Shown here: one piece after another, positions 10,854 to 20,829 of the stretch
Layout of the letters: each line of letters begins with the position of its first letter
How positions within the stretch are numbered: the first letter of the stretch is position 1
NCBI GenBank assembly: GCA_047967505.1
Contig: CM106539.1
Length of the DNA stretch: 64,000 bases
From: Dipteris shenzhenensis
Lineage: Eukaryota > Polypodiophyta > Polypodiopsida > Gleicheniales
Direction: 5' to 3' (one strand)
The notes under the pieces: model-generated
The model's database searches: none
What the model was told of the DNA's origin: nothing
What the model saw: the letters and a program-made list of their open reading frames with translations, nothing else
Program-made: the position numbers and the translations under genes

Positions 10854-13834
10854 ATGGGCTGAAGTACTCTAGAACGTCTCAGAATACCTGGTATTTTCTG
10901 GTCATGGTGGCACATGTTCATCCAAAAGCGTATAGCCACCTATGAATGTACAAGGGATGTCAGATCGTGTAACAAAGGGAACCAAGTGTAAAGCCTGTCG
11001 AAAGACTTCGAACTTGGGACGAGGAAGTGCCTTTGTAAATATATCTACTATGTTGTCCTCTATGGGAAGATAGGACAACTCTATGTCTCCTATTGACAAC
11101 CACTCCCGAACATAATGATAATGAACTTCAATATACTTGGTACGCGCATGAAACACTAGGTTACGTGCAATGGCCAAAGCACTCTGGCTGTCAGTGTAGA
11201 CAATAGTGGAGGATGTTTGGCGAATACCAAGATCTGTAAGTAACTGTCGAAGCCAAACACACTCTATTGTAGCGGTGAAAGCTGCCCTGTACTCAGCCTC
11301 ACAGCTAGATGTAGCAACTGTTGGTTGCTTCTTGCTGAGCCAAGGGATACATGAATTGCCAAGCAAAAAACAATTGCCAATATGTGACACTCTGGTGTCG
11401 AAACATCCTGCCCAGTCACTATCCGTGTAAGCATGCATGGTAAGTGAACCCCGATCACCATAGAAGAGGGCTAAATCCTGAGTGCCTCTAAGATATCTAA
11501 AGACTCTCTTCACTGCCTGCCAATGATGTGAACTGGGCATGTGCATGAATCTACTGAGCTGAGATACTGCATACTGTAAGTCAGATCTAGTGTGACATAA
11601 ATAAATAAGGCATCCAACAGCCTGCTGATAAAGAGTGATATCACATGGTGGGCTCCCATCATGAGCTGAGAATTTGAAGCCAGGGTCCACTGGAGTAGAG
11701 ATTGGCTTGCAATCCTCGAACTGAAAATGATCAAGGAGCTGTCCAATATACTTGGACTGAGACATCATGATACCCCCCTCAACATGAGCAAACTGAATGC
11801 CCAAATAATAATGGAGCTGTCCCATGTCTGACATGTCAAAAATCTGCTGCAAATCAGCCTTGAAAGCTGCAATTTGATGAGTATTTGGGCCCGTGATGAG
11901 CATATCATCCACATATAAAATCAGCACTAAAAAATCAGATCCACTCCCACGGACATAAAGAGTGGGTTCTGTGGGGCTATTCTGAAAATTAAGGGATAGT
12001 AAGTGTGCATTAATTTTGGCATACCATGCCCCGGGGGCCTGCTTCAAACCATAAAGGGCTTTTCTAAGCCGGCATACCTTATTTTCAGAATTAACAACCT
12101 CAAAGCTAGGAGGTTGTGTGACATATACTTCTTCCTGCAGATCCCCATGAAGAAAAGCACTCTTGATGTCAAGTTGGTGCACTTGCCAATGATGATGGGC
12201 TGCAATGGCAATGACACATCTAATGGTAGTAATCTTGGATGTGGGAGCAAATGTCTCCTCAAAGTCAATGCCTTGTTGTTGGGCATACCCTTTTGCAACA
12301 AGACGGGCTTTCTATCGATCTATGCTGCCATCAGATTTCCTTTTTAATTTGTAAACCCACCGAGTTCCAATGGCATGCTTGCCGGGATGGAGATCTACTA
12401 ATTCCCATGTGTCATTTTTGGCAATGGATTGTAACTCAGCTCTCATTGCATCCATCCATTCTTTGCTGTCAAAAGCATCTTTATGGCACAAGGGCTCTTC
12501 ATTGCAAGCTGTAGCAAGGAGTGCAAATTCAAGAAAGTGACCATGCATCTGTCTATTCCCTAACCTTGTCCGGGCAGCAAAAGGCTGATCTTGTTTACTG
12601 TCCCCCAATGTATCAAGAAGCCATCTGGGAACTTGCCTTTGCTGTCTATTGACAGCTCTTTCTTCAATGACTACGTCATGAATAGTAGAATCATTTTGTA
12701 CTGAAGAGAAACCTGCAAATCAGCTGTGGCTGATTATTGCTTGGTGGAGGGCCTGCAGGAGGCTCATGTTGCTGGTCAAAGTCCTCTTCTGAGGATGGCA
12801 GAGGTAACCAAGATTCAAAGGCATCAAACATGTCAACATCTGGCTTAGCTTTGCAGTCCATAAGAAAAGAAGCTGAATGTTCAGCAAAGATTACATCTCT
12901 ACTGACAATAATCTTCCCAGTATTTGGTTGATATAACCGATACCCTCTGCTCTCCTGGCTGTAACCAATAAATGTGCATTTGATTGCCTTATCATCAAGC
13001 TTAAGTCATAGCTGAGATGGTACATGAACATATGCAAAAGACCCAAAAACTCTCGTGTGTGAAAGTGAAGACTTCCTGCCTTTCCATGCTTCATAAGGTG
13101 TAACAGTCTTCAATGCCCGTGTAGGTGATCTATTCAGCACATAGTTGGCACACATCACTGCATCAAGCCAAAATTTATTGGGCAAAGACTTGGCCTTAAG
13201 CATGCATCTGGCCATCTCCATTGTGGACCTGTTTTTCCTTTCGAAAACAGGATTCTACTGAGGAGTGTAAGGAGTAGTGCATAAGTGAATAATGCCCCGT
13301 GAAGACAGAAATGCATCAAACTCCTTAGACATATACTCTCCCCCCCTATCTGTGTTGAGGGTGACAAGCTTGCATCCTGATTCATTCTCAACCATATTCA
13401 GCCACCTCTGAAAGCATAAGAAAACTTCAGATTTGGCTTTTAAAGGATATACCCAGCAATATCTTGTGAAATCATCAATGAGAGTCATAAAATATTTGTA
13501 CCCCCCAATGGCATTTGTCCTCATTGGGCCACAGACATCACTGTGTACTAGCTGCAATTTCCTTTGTGAGAGTTTTGGACAATTCTTTTGAAAAGGAAAC
13601 CGATGCATCTTACCCAAAAGACAACCCTCACACACATGTTTGGAAACTATGTGAGTTTGAGGTACATCACTTGCCATCTGCTCTGAATGCAGCTTTGCAA
13701 GAGCTCTATAATTGAGATGACCCGTTCTCTCATGCCAAAGATGAGTTTCAGCAAGCTGTGAATCTGAAATAGCAAATGCTTCAATAGAAAGTGCAACTCA
13801 GTGATGATCAAGGTGATAAAGCCCCTTTAACAAA

Positions 13835-13948
13835 GTGCCAGTGAGAACTACGGCGTTGTCATCATGAAGATCATAAACTAGGCATCTGTAGGTGCCAGTG
13901 AGAACTACGGCGTTGTCATCATGAAGATCATAAACTAGGCATCTGTAG
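13835..13948. repeat. 57-bp perfect tandem duplication inside Copia C
   Basis: The 57-bp unit at 13835-13891 is repeated without visible change at 13892-13948. It is in frame and doubles a 19-residue block (YRCLVYDLHDDNAVVLTGT) just before the GAG-pre-integrase domain. Perfect identity implies a late event. Confidence 0.92.
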
Positions 13949-14381
13949 CCATCAAAAATCACTCTGAAACCTGAAGTGGCAATTGCTAAAATTGAAATCA
14001 AGTTGACTTCAATTCCAGGCACAAAAAGAACATTTGTCAGAGTGACAAGATGGCTTGAAATGGATGTGAGCTGCACATCTCCAACTCCTTTGACAGCATA
14101 TGAAGCATCATTAGCACATGTGACAGTCCCCCCTCGAGGTGCATCAGCTAAAGAATGAAACAACTGTCTGCAAGATGTGACATGCTTGGAAGCACCACTA
14201 TCAAAGTACTAGGACCGAGCATCATTAGCAGTAAAGAATGCATCAGCTTTGGAGGGATCAAATGAGCAATGGAAAGCCCATGCCCAATCATCCTGAAGAG
14301 CATGTGCATGTGAAGCATCTTCTGGCTCATTGGATTCAATAGCATGAGAGGCATTAACTGTCAATCCTGCTTTCTTTTTCT

Positions 14382-15207
14382 CCGAAGCAATGCGCTTCCT
14401 GCATTCTGAAATGTCATGTCCAGCCTGGCAAAGCAAAGTAACTAGCTGATCAAAAGAATAGTGGTCTGGATTACCCATGGCCACTAATCGAAGGGTTGTA
14501 GCAAACCCTTGATATGTATCTAGCAGTCCATTCAATGTGGTATTGACAAGCTGTGAATTTGGCACCACCTCATCAATGTTGGCAAGTTGTTCCATAGGGT
14601 CCTTGACCTTTGTCAGATATGCATCCATAGAGTCACCTTCATTCATGCTGACTTCCTGTAATTGCCTTCTCAAATATGCAACACATGCCTCATTGCGAAT
14701 TTGATAGAGAGAAGCCAATTTATCCCAAGCATCTTTTGCTGTCCTGCAAGACCGGATGTGTGGAATAATGATTCTCTTGCATAGTTGCATCTTTCCGAAG
14801 CAATGCGCTTCCTGCATTCTGAAATGTCATGTCCAACCTGGCAAAGCAAAGTAACTAGCTGATCAAAAGAATAGTGCTCTGGATTACCCATGGCCACTAA
14901 TCGAAGGGTTGTAGCAAACCCTTGATATGTATCTAGCAGTCCATTCAATGTGGTATTGACAAGCTGTGAATTTGGCACCACCTCATCAATGTTGGCAAGT
15001 TGTTCCATAGGGTCCTTGACCTTTGTCAGGTATGCATCCATAGAGTCACCTTCATTCATGCTGACTTCCTGTAATTGCCTTCTCATAAATGCAACACATG
15101 CCTCATTGCGAATTTGATAGAGAGAAGCCAATTTATCCCAAGCATCTTTTGCTGTCTTGCAAGACCGGATGTGTGGAATAATGATTCTCTTGCATAGTTG
15201 CATCTTT
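14382..15207. repeat. 413-bp tandem duplication inside Copia C gag
   Basis: Copy 1 is 14382-14794 and copy 2 is 14795-15207, with about a dozen differences by eye. Each carries the gag UBN2 region joined directly to the zinc-knuckle tail (GHDISECRKR). 413 is not a multiple of three, so the duplication shifts the frame. The divergence between copies shows it is older than the 57-bp duplication. Confidence 0.92.
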
Positions 15208-15532
15208 TCTTCTTTGACTTATCTGCTGTATTTTTAGATGCATGGGAGGAATTGCAGCTGCTATGCGCAGATTTTGGCTTGCCCATAGGCTTGGAAGCCT
15301 TGCCTTTTCCTGTCTGCTGTGAAGCAAACGCATGATCAAGAATAATGGCTTGTCTATTAGCTCGACTTTGCTCTTCTTCACGAAGAACGCCAAATAGATC
15401 TTGATTGTTCCCAGCCATAGCAAATGTGATACCCTGAAAGAGACTTGAAAACCCAAAAGCCTCAAGGCTATCACTGCTAAAAGCTGGCTGTCCAAAAATG
15501 ACAGCAAATATCTGCAAATTTCCTCCATTCAT

Positions 15533-17805
15533 GTCTCCTCAAGAAAGGGATAGATTGTTTAAGGAAAAAAAATGTTTTGGATGCAAAAAGGCGACAGATC
15601 ATAGATTCTATTATTGTCCAGAGTTAAAGAAGAAGATGGGTAAGACCAATGTAACTAGGGCTTCTCACCCTAAGCAAGAGGGTGAACCTTCTTGTAAAAA
15701 TATTGAAAATAATAAAAAGAGCAATAATGCTAGTTTGCATTACACCTTTAGTCGACACGACTTATTTAAGTTACATGGATATATTGGGGATCAACGTATC
15801 ATCGTCCTCATGGATGATGGTAGTAACTACGATATTATCTCAAATAGGTTGGCTAATATAGCCAAAGCTAAGAAATGGCCTTTGAGAGATATGAGTATTA
15901 GTGGTGCGTTCCAACCATCTATGGATGTAAGGAAACGTACTTGTACCTTTGAGCACCAAGGTACAAGGATCACATTAAAAGGTGAGCGAGATATTTCCCA
16001 TGTTCCGCTCATATCTCATACTAGAACTTAAAGACAGTTACGTAAGGGAGTGAGTTGTAGTGTGATATACGTTAGGGAAGGGAAGGCCGAACATATCAAG
16101 AACGTCAACATTTAGAGTTCCTTAAGCAATTCGATGATCGATTTGCTAGTGACAATCGGCATGAGTTGCCTATCTCCAGACCTGAAGATCATACTATTGA
16201 GTTGATTCCAAGGTCCTCTCCTCCATGTAGAGCTCCCTATCGAATGAATCAGGTAGAGCTAGAGGAGGTAGAAAAGCAAGTTGTGGACTTGCTAGAGCAA
16301 GGTCTAATCAGGCCAAGTAGTTCGCCTTTTGGGGCTCTAGTCCAGAAGGATGGAACCTTTAGAATGTGTATTGATTATAGAGCCCTTAACAAGTTGACAA
16401 TTAAGAATAGGTTTCCTATACCTAGAGTTGACAACTTGTTAGACTCCTTGAAAGGTACTAGGGTATTTAGCAAATTGGATTTAAAGTCGGGATATCATCA
16501 AGTTAGAATGAGGGAAGAAGACGTGCATAAGATTGCCTTTAGGACACAAACAAGACATTATGAATTTGTAGTTATGTCCTTTGGATTGACTAATGCACCT
16601 GCTACCTTTTGTAGGCTAATGAGAAGAGTTCTTCGACCATACATAAGCAAGTTTGTATTGTGTTCTTTGATAATATTTTAGTTTATAGCCAAAATGAAGA
16701 AGAACACAAGCAACATCTTACACATGTAATGGAATTGCTTCGTGAGAACCAACTCTTCTTGAATATAAAAAGGAGTGAGTTCTTTAAGAAGAAAATAGAA
16801 TATTTAGGCCATGTTATCAATAATCATGTCATGACATGCCCTATCATCAATGAACATGGACTTCACGTTAATCCAACCAAGGTGCAAGCTATAAAGGAAT
16901 GGCCTGTCCCTATGAATGTACATGAACTAAGATCTTTTCTTGGTTTATGTAGCTATTATAGGAGATTCATCTTGAATTTCTCTAAGATTGCGTCACCACT
17001 TACTGATCTACTTAAGAAGCAATCAATGTATCACTGGGGTGATAAACATTCGAGTGCCTTTGAGAATTTGAAGGTTGCTTTAATGACTAGCCCTGTGTTA
17101 GTTTGCCGGATTTGATAAGCCTTTCTTTGTCATATGTACAGATGCTAGTGATACATCCATTGGAGCCGTACTAACGCAAAGGGACACCCCATAGCATTTG
17201 AAAGTTGAAAACTTCAAAGTGCTGAATTAAAGTATAGCACGTATGAGAAGAAACTATTAGCTTTATGGAGACATTATCTTTATGCTTTGAAGTTATGGAG
17301 ACATTATCTTTATGGATCCGACTTCAAGGTTAAGACAGATCATTAGAGTATTAAGCATTTGTTTTCTCAACCAATAGTTTCACCCCGGCAAATCAAGTGG
17401 ACAGAATATCTTCAAGGGTTTGGACAACCTGAGTTAGAATATCAACCTGGTAAGGAGAACATAGTGACAAATGCACTCAGTTGTAGACCGAGTGTAATCT
17501 ATGTCTCCGTGGTGAGAGAACAATCTCTTAGTGCGATGAAGGACGCCTACAAAGTGATAAAAAATACTATCTATGATGCATTACTTCAAGAACCAGGTGA
17601 TTTCTTAGAGGAATATGCAATTCATGATGGGTATCTTCTTAGAGGACATTTCATTTGTGTACCCTCCACTTTTAGATCCCTAGTTTTTGAAGAGATGCAT
17701 AGTAGTCCCTATTCTAGACATAGAGGTATTAGAGGAACCATTGATAGAATTAAAAGATATTTCTATTGGTCAGGATTGAGAAAGGACGTAACTATATACC
17801 TTTGT
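15533..17805 (+). pseudogene. Gypsy polyprotein part 1: gag knuckle, protease, RT, RNase H, integrase N-terminus (element D)
   Basis: The trace opens with the gag zinc knuckle, CFGCKKATDHRFYYC (about 15575). The protease follows, with the active-site triplet changed to Asp-Asp-Gly (VLMDDGSNYDII, about 15805). RT runs from about 16200 to 17115 with [32 protein letters not shown] and [11 protein letters not shown]; the catalytic box reads FFDNILVYS at 16664, so the second Asp is Asn. RNase H starts near 17125 (CTDASDTSIGAVL). The integrase HHCC region (HSSPYSRHRGIRGTIDRIKR) runs to 17805, where foreign sequence begins. Stops and frameshifts at about 16031, 16680, 17116 and 17180 make it non-functional. 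The capsid part of gag is missing at the left. Confidence 0.92.
17263..17322. repeat. 30-bp in-frame tandem duplication in Gypsy RNase H
   Basis: TTATGGAGACATTATCTTTA recurs with a 30-bp period (17263 and 17293), duplicating ten residues around LWRHYLY just before the GSDF block. It is a small slippage event in a dead copy. Confidence 0.85.
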
Positions 17806-18465
17806 AAGACTAGAATAAGTCCAATCATACAAATTTAGAAATTTTGTTGTTCTAAAGATCAAAAATCTACAAAGAAAATAAAAGAGAAAATGAAAGAGAA
17901 GAAAAAAGAGGTAAACAAAAACTTTTATGAAAAACAAAAGGAAGACATACTTAGCAAGCAAAGCAGCACTTATGTCGTCATCAGTGCCCAAGCATAAGCA
18001 GCTATACTGGGTTTCTAAAGACCCGCGGAGTCTCTTGGACAAACCCAGTGCTTACTAAAATACGTCAAATAAACAAAAGAGAATGAAAACAAGAAATAAA
18101 AGAAGAAACGAAGCAGGTGACTAAGCAAAAATAAACAAGCAAGTCAAGAAACAAAAACTTCCAAAAAACTAGAAACTCTCTCTCTCTCTCTCTCATTTAA
18201 AACATAAAAAGCTAAATGGCCCTTTACACTTATGTATCGTTTCTACAAAGAGGCAAAAATACATTTCTAACTTAGAAAGCACAAGCATACTCAAACAAAC
18301 TCTCTTTTGAAACTAAAAGAAAAACGGGCTATTCAGCTCCCCGCTTTTTGTTTTCAGCTTATGTTCAATCATTCTAAACAAACCTAAGGCCGAAACACCA
18401 TAGGTAAAAGACTTCATATCTAAGAATATACAAACGTTTTTCATTATTTTCCTTGGATTATACCC
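17806..18465. mobile_element. ~0.66-kb unidentified insertion in the Gypsy integrase
   Basis: The integrase frame breaks at ...TIYLC (about 17805) and resumes at CLTCQKVK (about 18478), so the sequence between is foreign. It is A-rich on the plus strand (GAGAAAATGAAAGAGAAG), has a (TC)9 run at 18177-18194 and no coding potential. A 9-bp inverted repeat ACTGGGTTT/AAACCCAGT near 18008-18048 encloses AGACCCGCGGAGTCT, which is nearly palindromic. The likely target duplication (CTTTGT versus CTTGTG) is weak. A small non-autonomous element is likely but the class is unknown. Confidence 0.6.
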
Positions 18466-18469
18466 CTTG

Positions 18470-19649
18470 TGTGATAGTGCTTAACTTGTCAAAAAGTTAA
18501 GAGTGATCATCGTAAGACACCAAGATTACTTCAGCCATTACCCATACCTAGTGAGAGATGGGAGCATATTACCATGGACTTTGTGTCAGGATTCCCAAAG
18601 ACAAGGACACAAAATGAGCAAATCCTTACCGTTATAGTAAGATAGATAGACTTAGTAAACAGGCCCATTTCATTCCATGTAAGAAGAACATCACTACCAT
18701 AGAAACCGCTGAGTTATTTATTAAAGAAATCTTTAGATTACATGGATTACCTAAATCCATTACATCTAATAATGATCCCAAGTTCCAAAGCCAATTCTGG
18801 CAAGCTCTTTTCGAGAACTTAGGAACTAAATTGCAATTCTCCACTACATATCACCCATCATCTGATGGACAAAGTGAAATAGCTAACCAAGCTATTATCC
18901 AGTTGTTACGTAGTTATGTCCATGACAATCCTACCCTATGGGAATTATATTTACCTCTATTAGAGTTTGCATATAACAACTTTACCCATTCTGCTACCCG
19001 TAAGTCACCATTTGAGATCATCTATGGCCAAGTCCTTCCCACACCCACTGCACATTTAGGAGATAGGATTTTGGCAGCTGATCAATTTGCTGAAGATGTG
19101 CAAGAAGTACTTATACAAGTTAAATCGCATATTCAACGAGCTCAAGAAGTGTACAAGAAGGCTGCGAATAAGAAGCGAAAGGATGTACATTATGAGAAGG
19201 GAGATTGGGTTCTTTTAAAGATTGACAAAAGGCATATAAAGACAATCTGAGAAAATACCTAGTTTGTAAAGCTGGCAGTAAAATACTATGGACCTTTCTA
19301 GGTTTCAGAGGTTATACATTTAGAAGGAACTCCAACATCATACAGGTTGACATTGCCTACCAGCTGGAGGATGAAGAATGGTTTCCATGTTAGCATCTTG
19401 AAGCCATTTAAAGGTGAACCACCAATGAGGCCTATTGAAGAAGAAGAAAAAGAACTTGAAGACGGGGTAGAATTACTTGTTCCGGAACGAATACTATTCC
19501 ATGAGGTCAGGAGTACCAGGAATAGACAGAGATCTCGATATTTGGTAAAGTTTAAAGGATATCCTATGGAAGATGGTCAATGGTTCGATGAAGATCACTT
19601 AAAGGATTACCCCACACTTGTTGAAGATTATTTGAAGGCACACACATGA
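18470..19649 (+). pseudogene. Gypsy polyprotein part 2: integrase core and chromodomain (element D)
   Basis: Integrase resumes with CLTCQKVKSDH, then WEHITMDFVSGFPKTRTQ carrying the first catalytic Asp. The second catalytic block reads SITSNNDPKF, where the usual Asp of SDRDPKF is Asn. The third block, GQSEIANQ, keeps its Glu. An open frame runs 18831-19250. The C-terminus (19370-19649) includes a chromodomain (RSRYLVKFKGYPMEDGQWFD, about 19535-19590), which marks the chromovirus branch of plant Gypsy elements and can bind modified histones to direct integration. Stops at 18640-18660 and near 19250 break the frame. Confidence 0.92.
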
Positions 19650-19678
19650 GGACATCTGCTTCTCTAAGCAAGAGGGCA

Positions 19679-20137
19679 TGTCATGACATGATTATTTGTA
19701 TTAGATCCTAGTGGATCATTCTAGGGAATCTGGCGATTACCCTATGGTTGTAACATTGTAAATTGGCCAATTGAATATAATAAAATATGCACGTATGCAT
19801 TAGGTTCTAGGATGGTTAGGAAAAGGTAGCATTGTGCATGCGTATTGCATTAATCAATGGTAGGCATAAAAGGTCATAGGCTAAGGGTAGAATTATGGGG
19901 TATGTCCCAAGGGATGTGATCCCAAGAGGCATGAGGGTTGCACCCTCTCGTATCATTCATGGTGTGTGAGTATAGGCATTTGCATGCATATGGATTGTGG
20001 CTTGTGGAGCATGTAGAAGAGTCTAGCAAAAAAATACACTCACATGGGCACTCCTTCCACCCCATTTGGAGGGCCAATCTGCCTCAATTTATGCATCATC
20101 TACACACATGTGCATCCCTGCATTCAAGATCGTGACA
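19679..20137 (+). mobile_element. 3' LTR of Gypsy element D
   Basis: This 459-bp copy of the left LTR has the same start and end. The purine-rich AAGCAAGAGGGCA directly before it is the likely polypurine tract. The chromodomain frame stops about 30 bp upstream. Confidence 0.92.
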
Positions 20138-20142
20138 GTCCC
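20138..20142. repeat. Right target-site duplication of Gypsy element D
   Basis: GTCCC pairs with ATCCC before the left LTR (four of five bases match). Confidence 0.7.
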
Positions 20143-20829
20143 TCGCACTTCCATATTCCGTTGGAGCTAGCATTTGGTTTGCTGGTCATTCTCTAACATG
20201 AAGATCATTGAGCTATATCCTTATTCTTTGCTGATGTGTCGCGTCAATAATCATAATAAGGGGATCATAGACCATTGTATGTGACATGTCTAGGTCCCGT
20301 GTATGTGTTGATGGATCACGGATCATAATACTGAATCTGAGCATTGGAATTTTTGCACTTGGATGCATGGTATCTCTAAATGCTACTGTCCAGATTTGTT
20401 GCTGAAATTTCAATCTTGCAGTTTGACTGAAGTTGCTCAGTGCTGCCCACACAGCCCACAATCAATTTTTCAGTTTATATTTATAGATGACGCATCCTGA
20501 ATCATGATTCCTATTTCAGGTTTGTCGAAAGGTCAAGGCTAAAGCCTATGTTTTCATCAAGCTCATGCATTCTCTCATGTTTATGGTAAAGCATGTATGG
20601 TATCTCTTGAGCTGTGAAGGCAGATTTCAAACAAGCAAAAACAAACCCAATTTGGAAAAGTACTTAACATTTGTGAACACTCCCTTTCCAAAGGACAATA
20701 ATATGAATTACAACCCAATCACTGAGAAAAAGGCAAGCAAAATTCTGTTTCTCCCGCCATTTGGCAAGGTTTCAACTGTTACTAAGGTGGGAAACAATCC
20801 AGAGAAGAGTCTCGAAAAAACTTGCTAAC
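20143..20829 (-). other. Presumed intron of the rhomboid gene, right of the Gypsy insertion
   Basis: This stretch follows the donor of the ninth exon (CCAG|GTTAGC at 20829) and runs into the Gypsy LTR. No further exon is visible. The plus-strand ORF at 20565-20828 overlaps the donor and shows no domain. Confidence 0.6.

Larger units (their letters stand above)
10902..15532 (-). pseudogene. Copia polyprotein, element C (gag-PR-INT-RT-RNase H), inserted in Gypsy D
   Basis: Order on the minus strand: leader and gag (15532-14220, rearranged); protease SGASKHVTSC (about 14200); GAG-pre-integrase with HVCEGCLLGKMHRFP (about 13640); integrase core with VHSDVCGPM, TDRGGEY and the ERKNR block (13560-13200); RT (12608-11600) with WMDAMRAE, RWVYKLKRK and the intact YVDD box in LILYVDDMLITG (about 11910); and RNase H with YTDSDWAG, SSCEAEYRA and YTDSQSALA (to 10902). 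The last 426 codons are open. Stops near 13254, 13006 and 12312 and several frameshifts interrupt the rest. A 3' LTR and polypurine tract follow, but the 5' LTR is missing and the copy stops at 15532 against Gypsy gag sequence. Its gag, protease and integrase resemble element B, so they belong to one family. Confidence 0.93.
9250..20137 (+). mobile_element. Full-span Gypsy (chromovirus) LTR retrotransposon, element D, with nested insertions
   Basis: Two 459-bp LTRs in direct orientation bound the element. Each starts TGTCATGACATG and ends ...ATGACA. The flanks are ATCCC (9245-9249) and GTCCC (20138-20142), a 5-bp target duplication with one mismatch. A primer site follows the left LTR. The internal order is leader, then (after a reverse Copia insertion) gag zinc knuckle, protease, RT, RNase H, integrase and chromodomain. 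By eye the LTRs differ at about 20 positions, so the insertion is not recent. The host site appears to be an intron of the minus-strand rhomboid gene. Confidence 0.88.

Noticed and set aside
11206-12514. Plus-strand ORFs opposite the Copia RT
   Set aside because: They are antisense shadows of the 426-codon minus-strand RT/RNase H frame.
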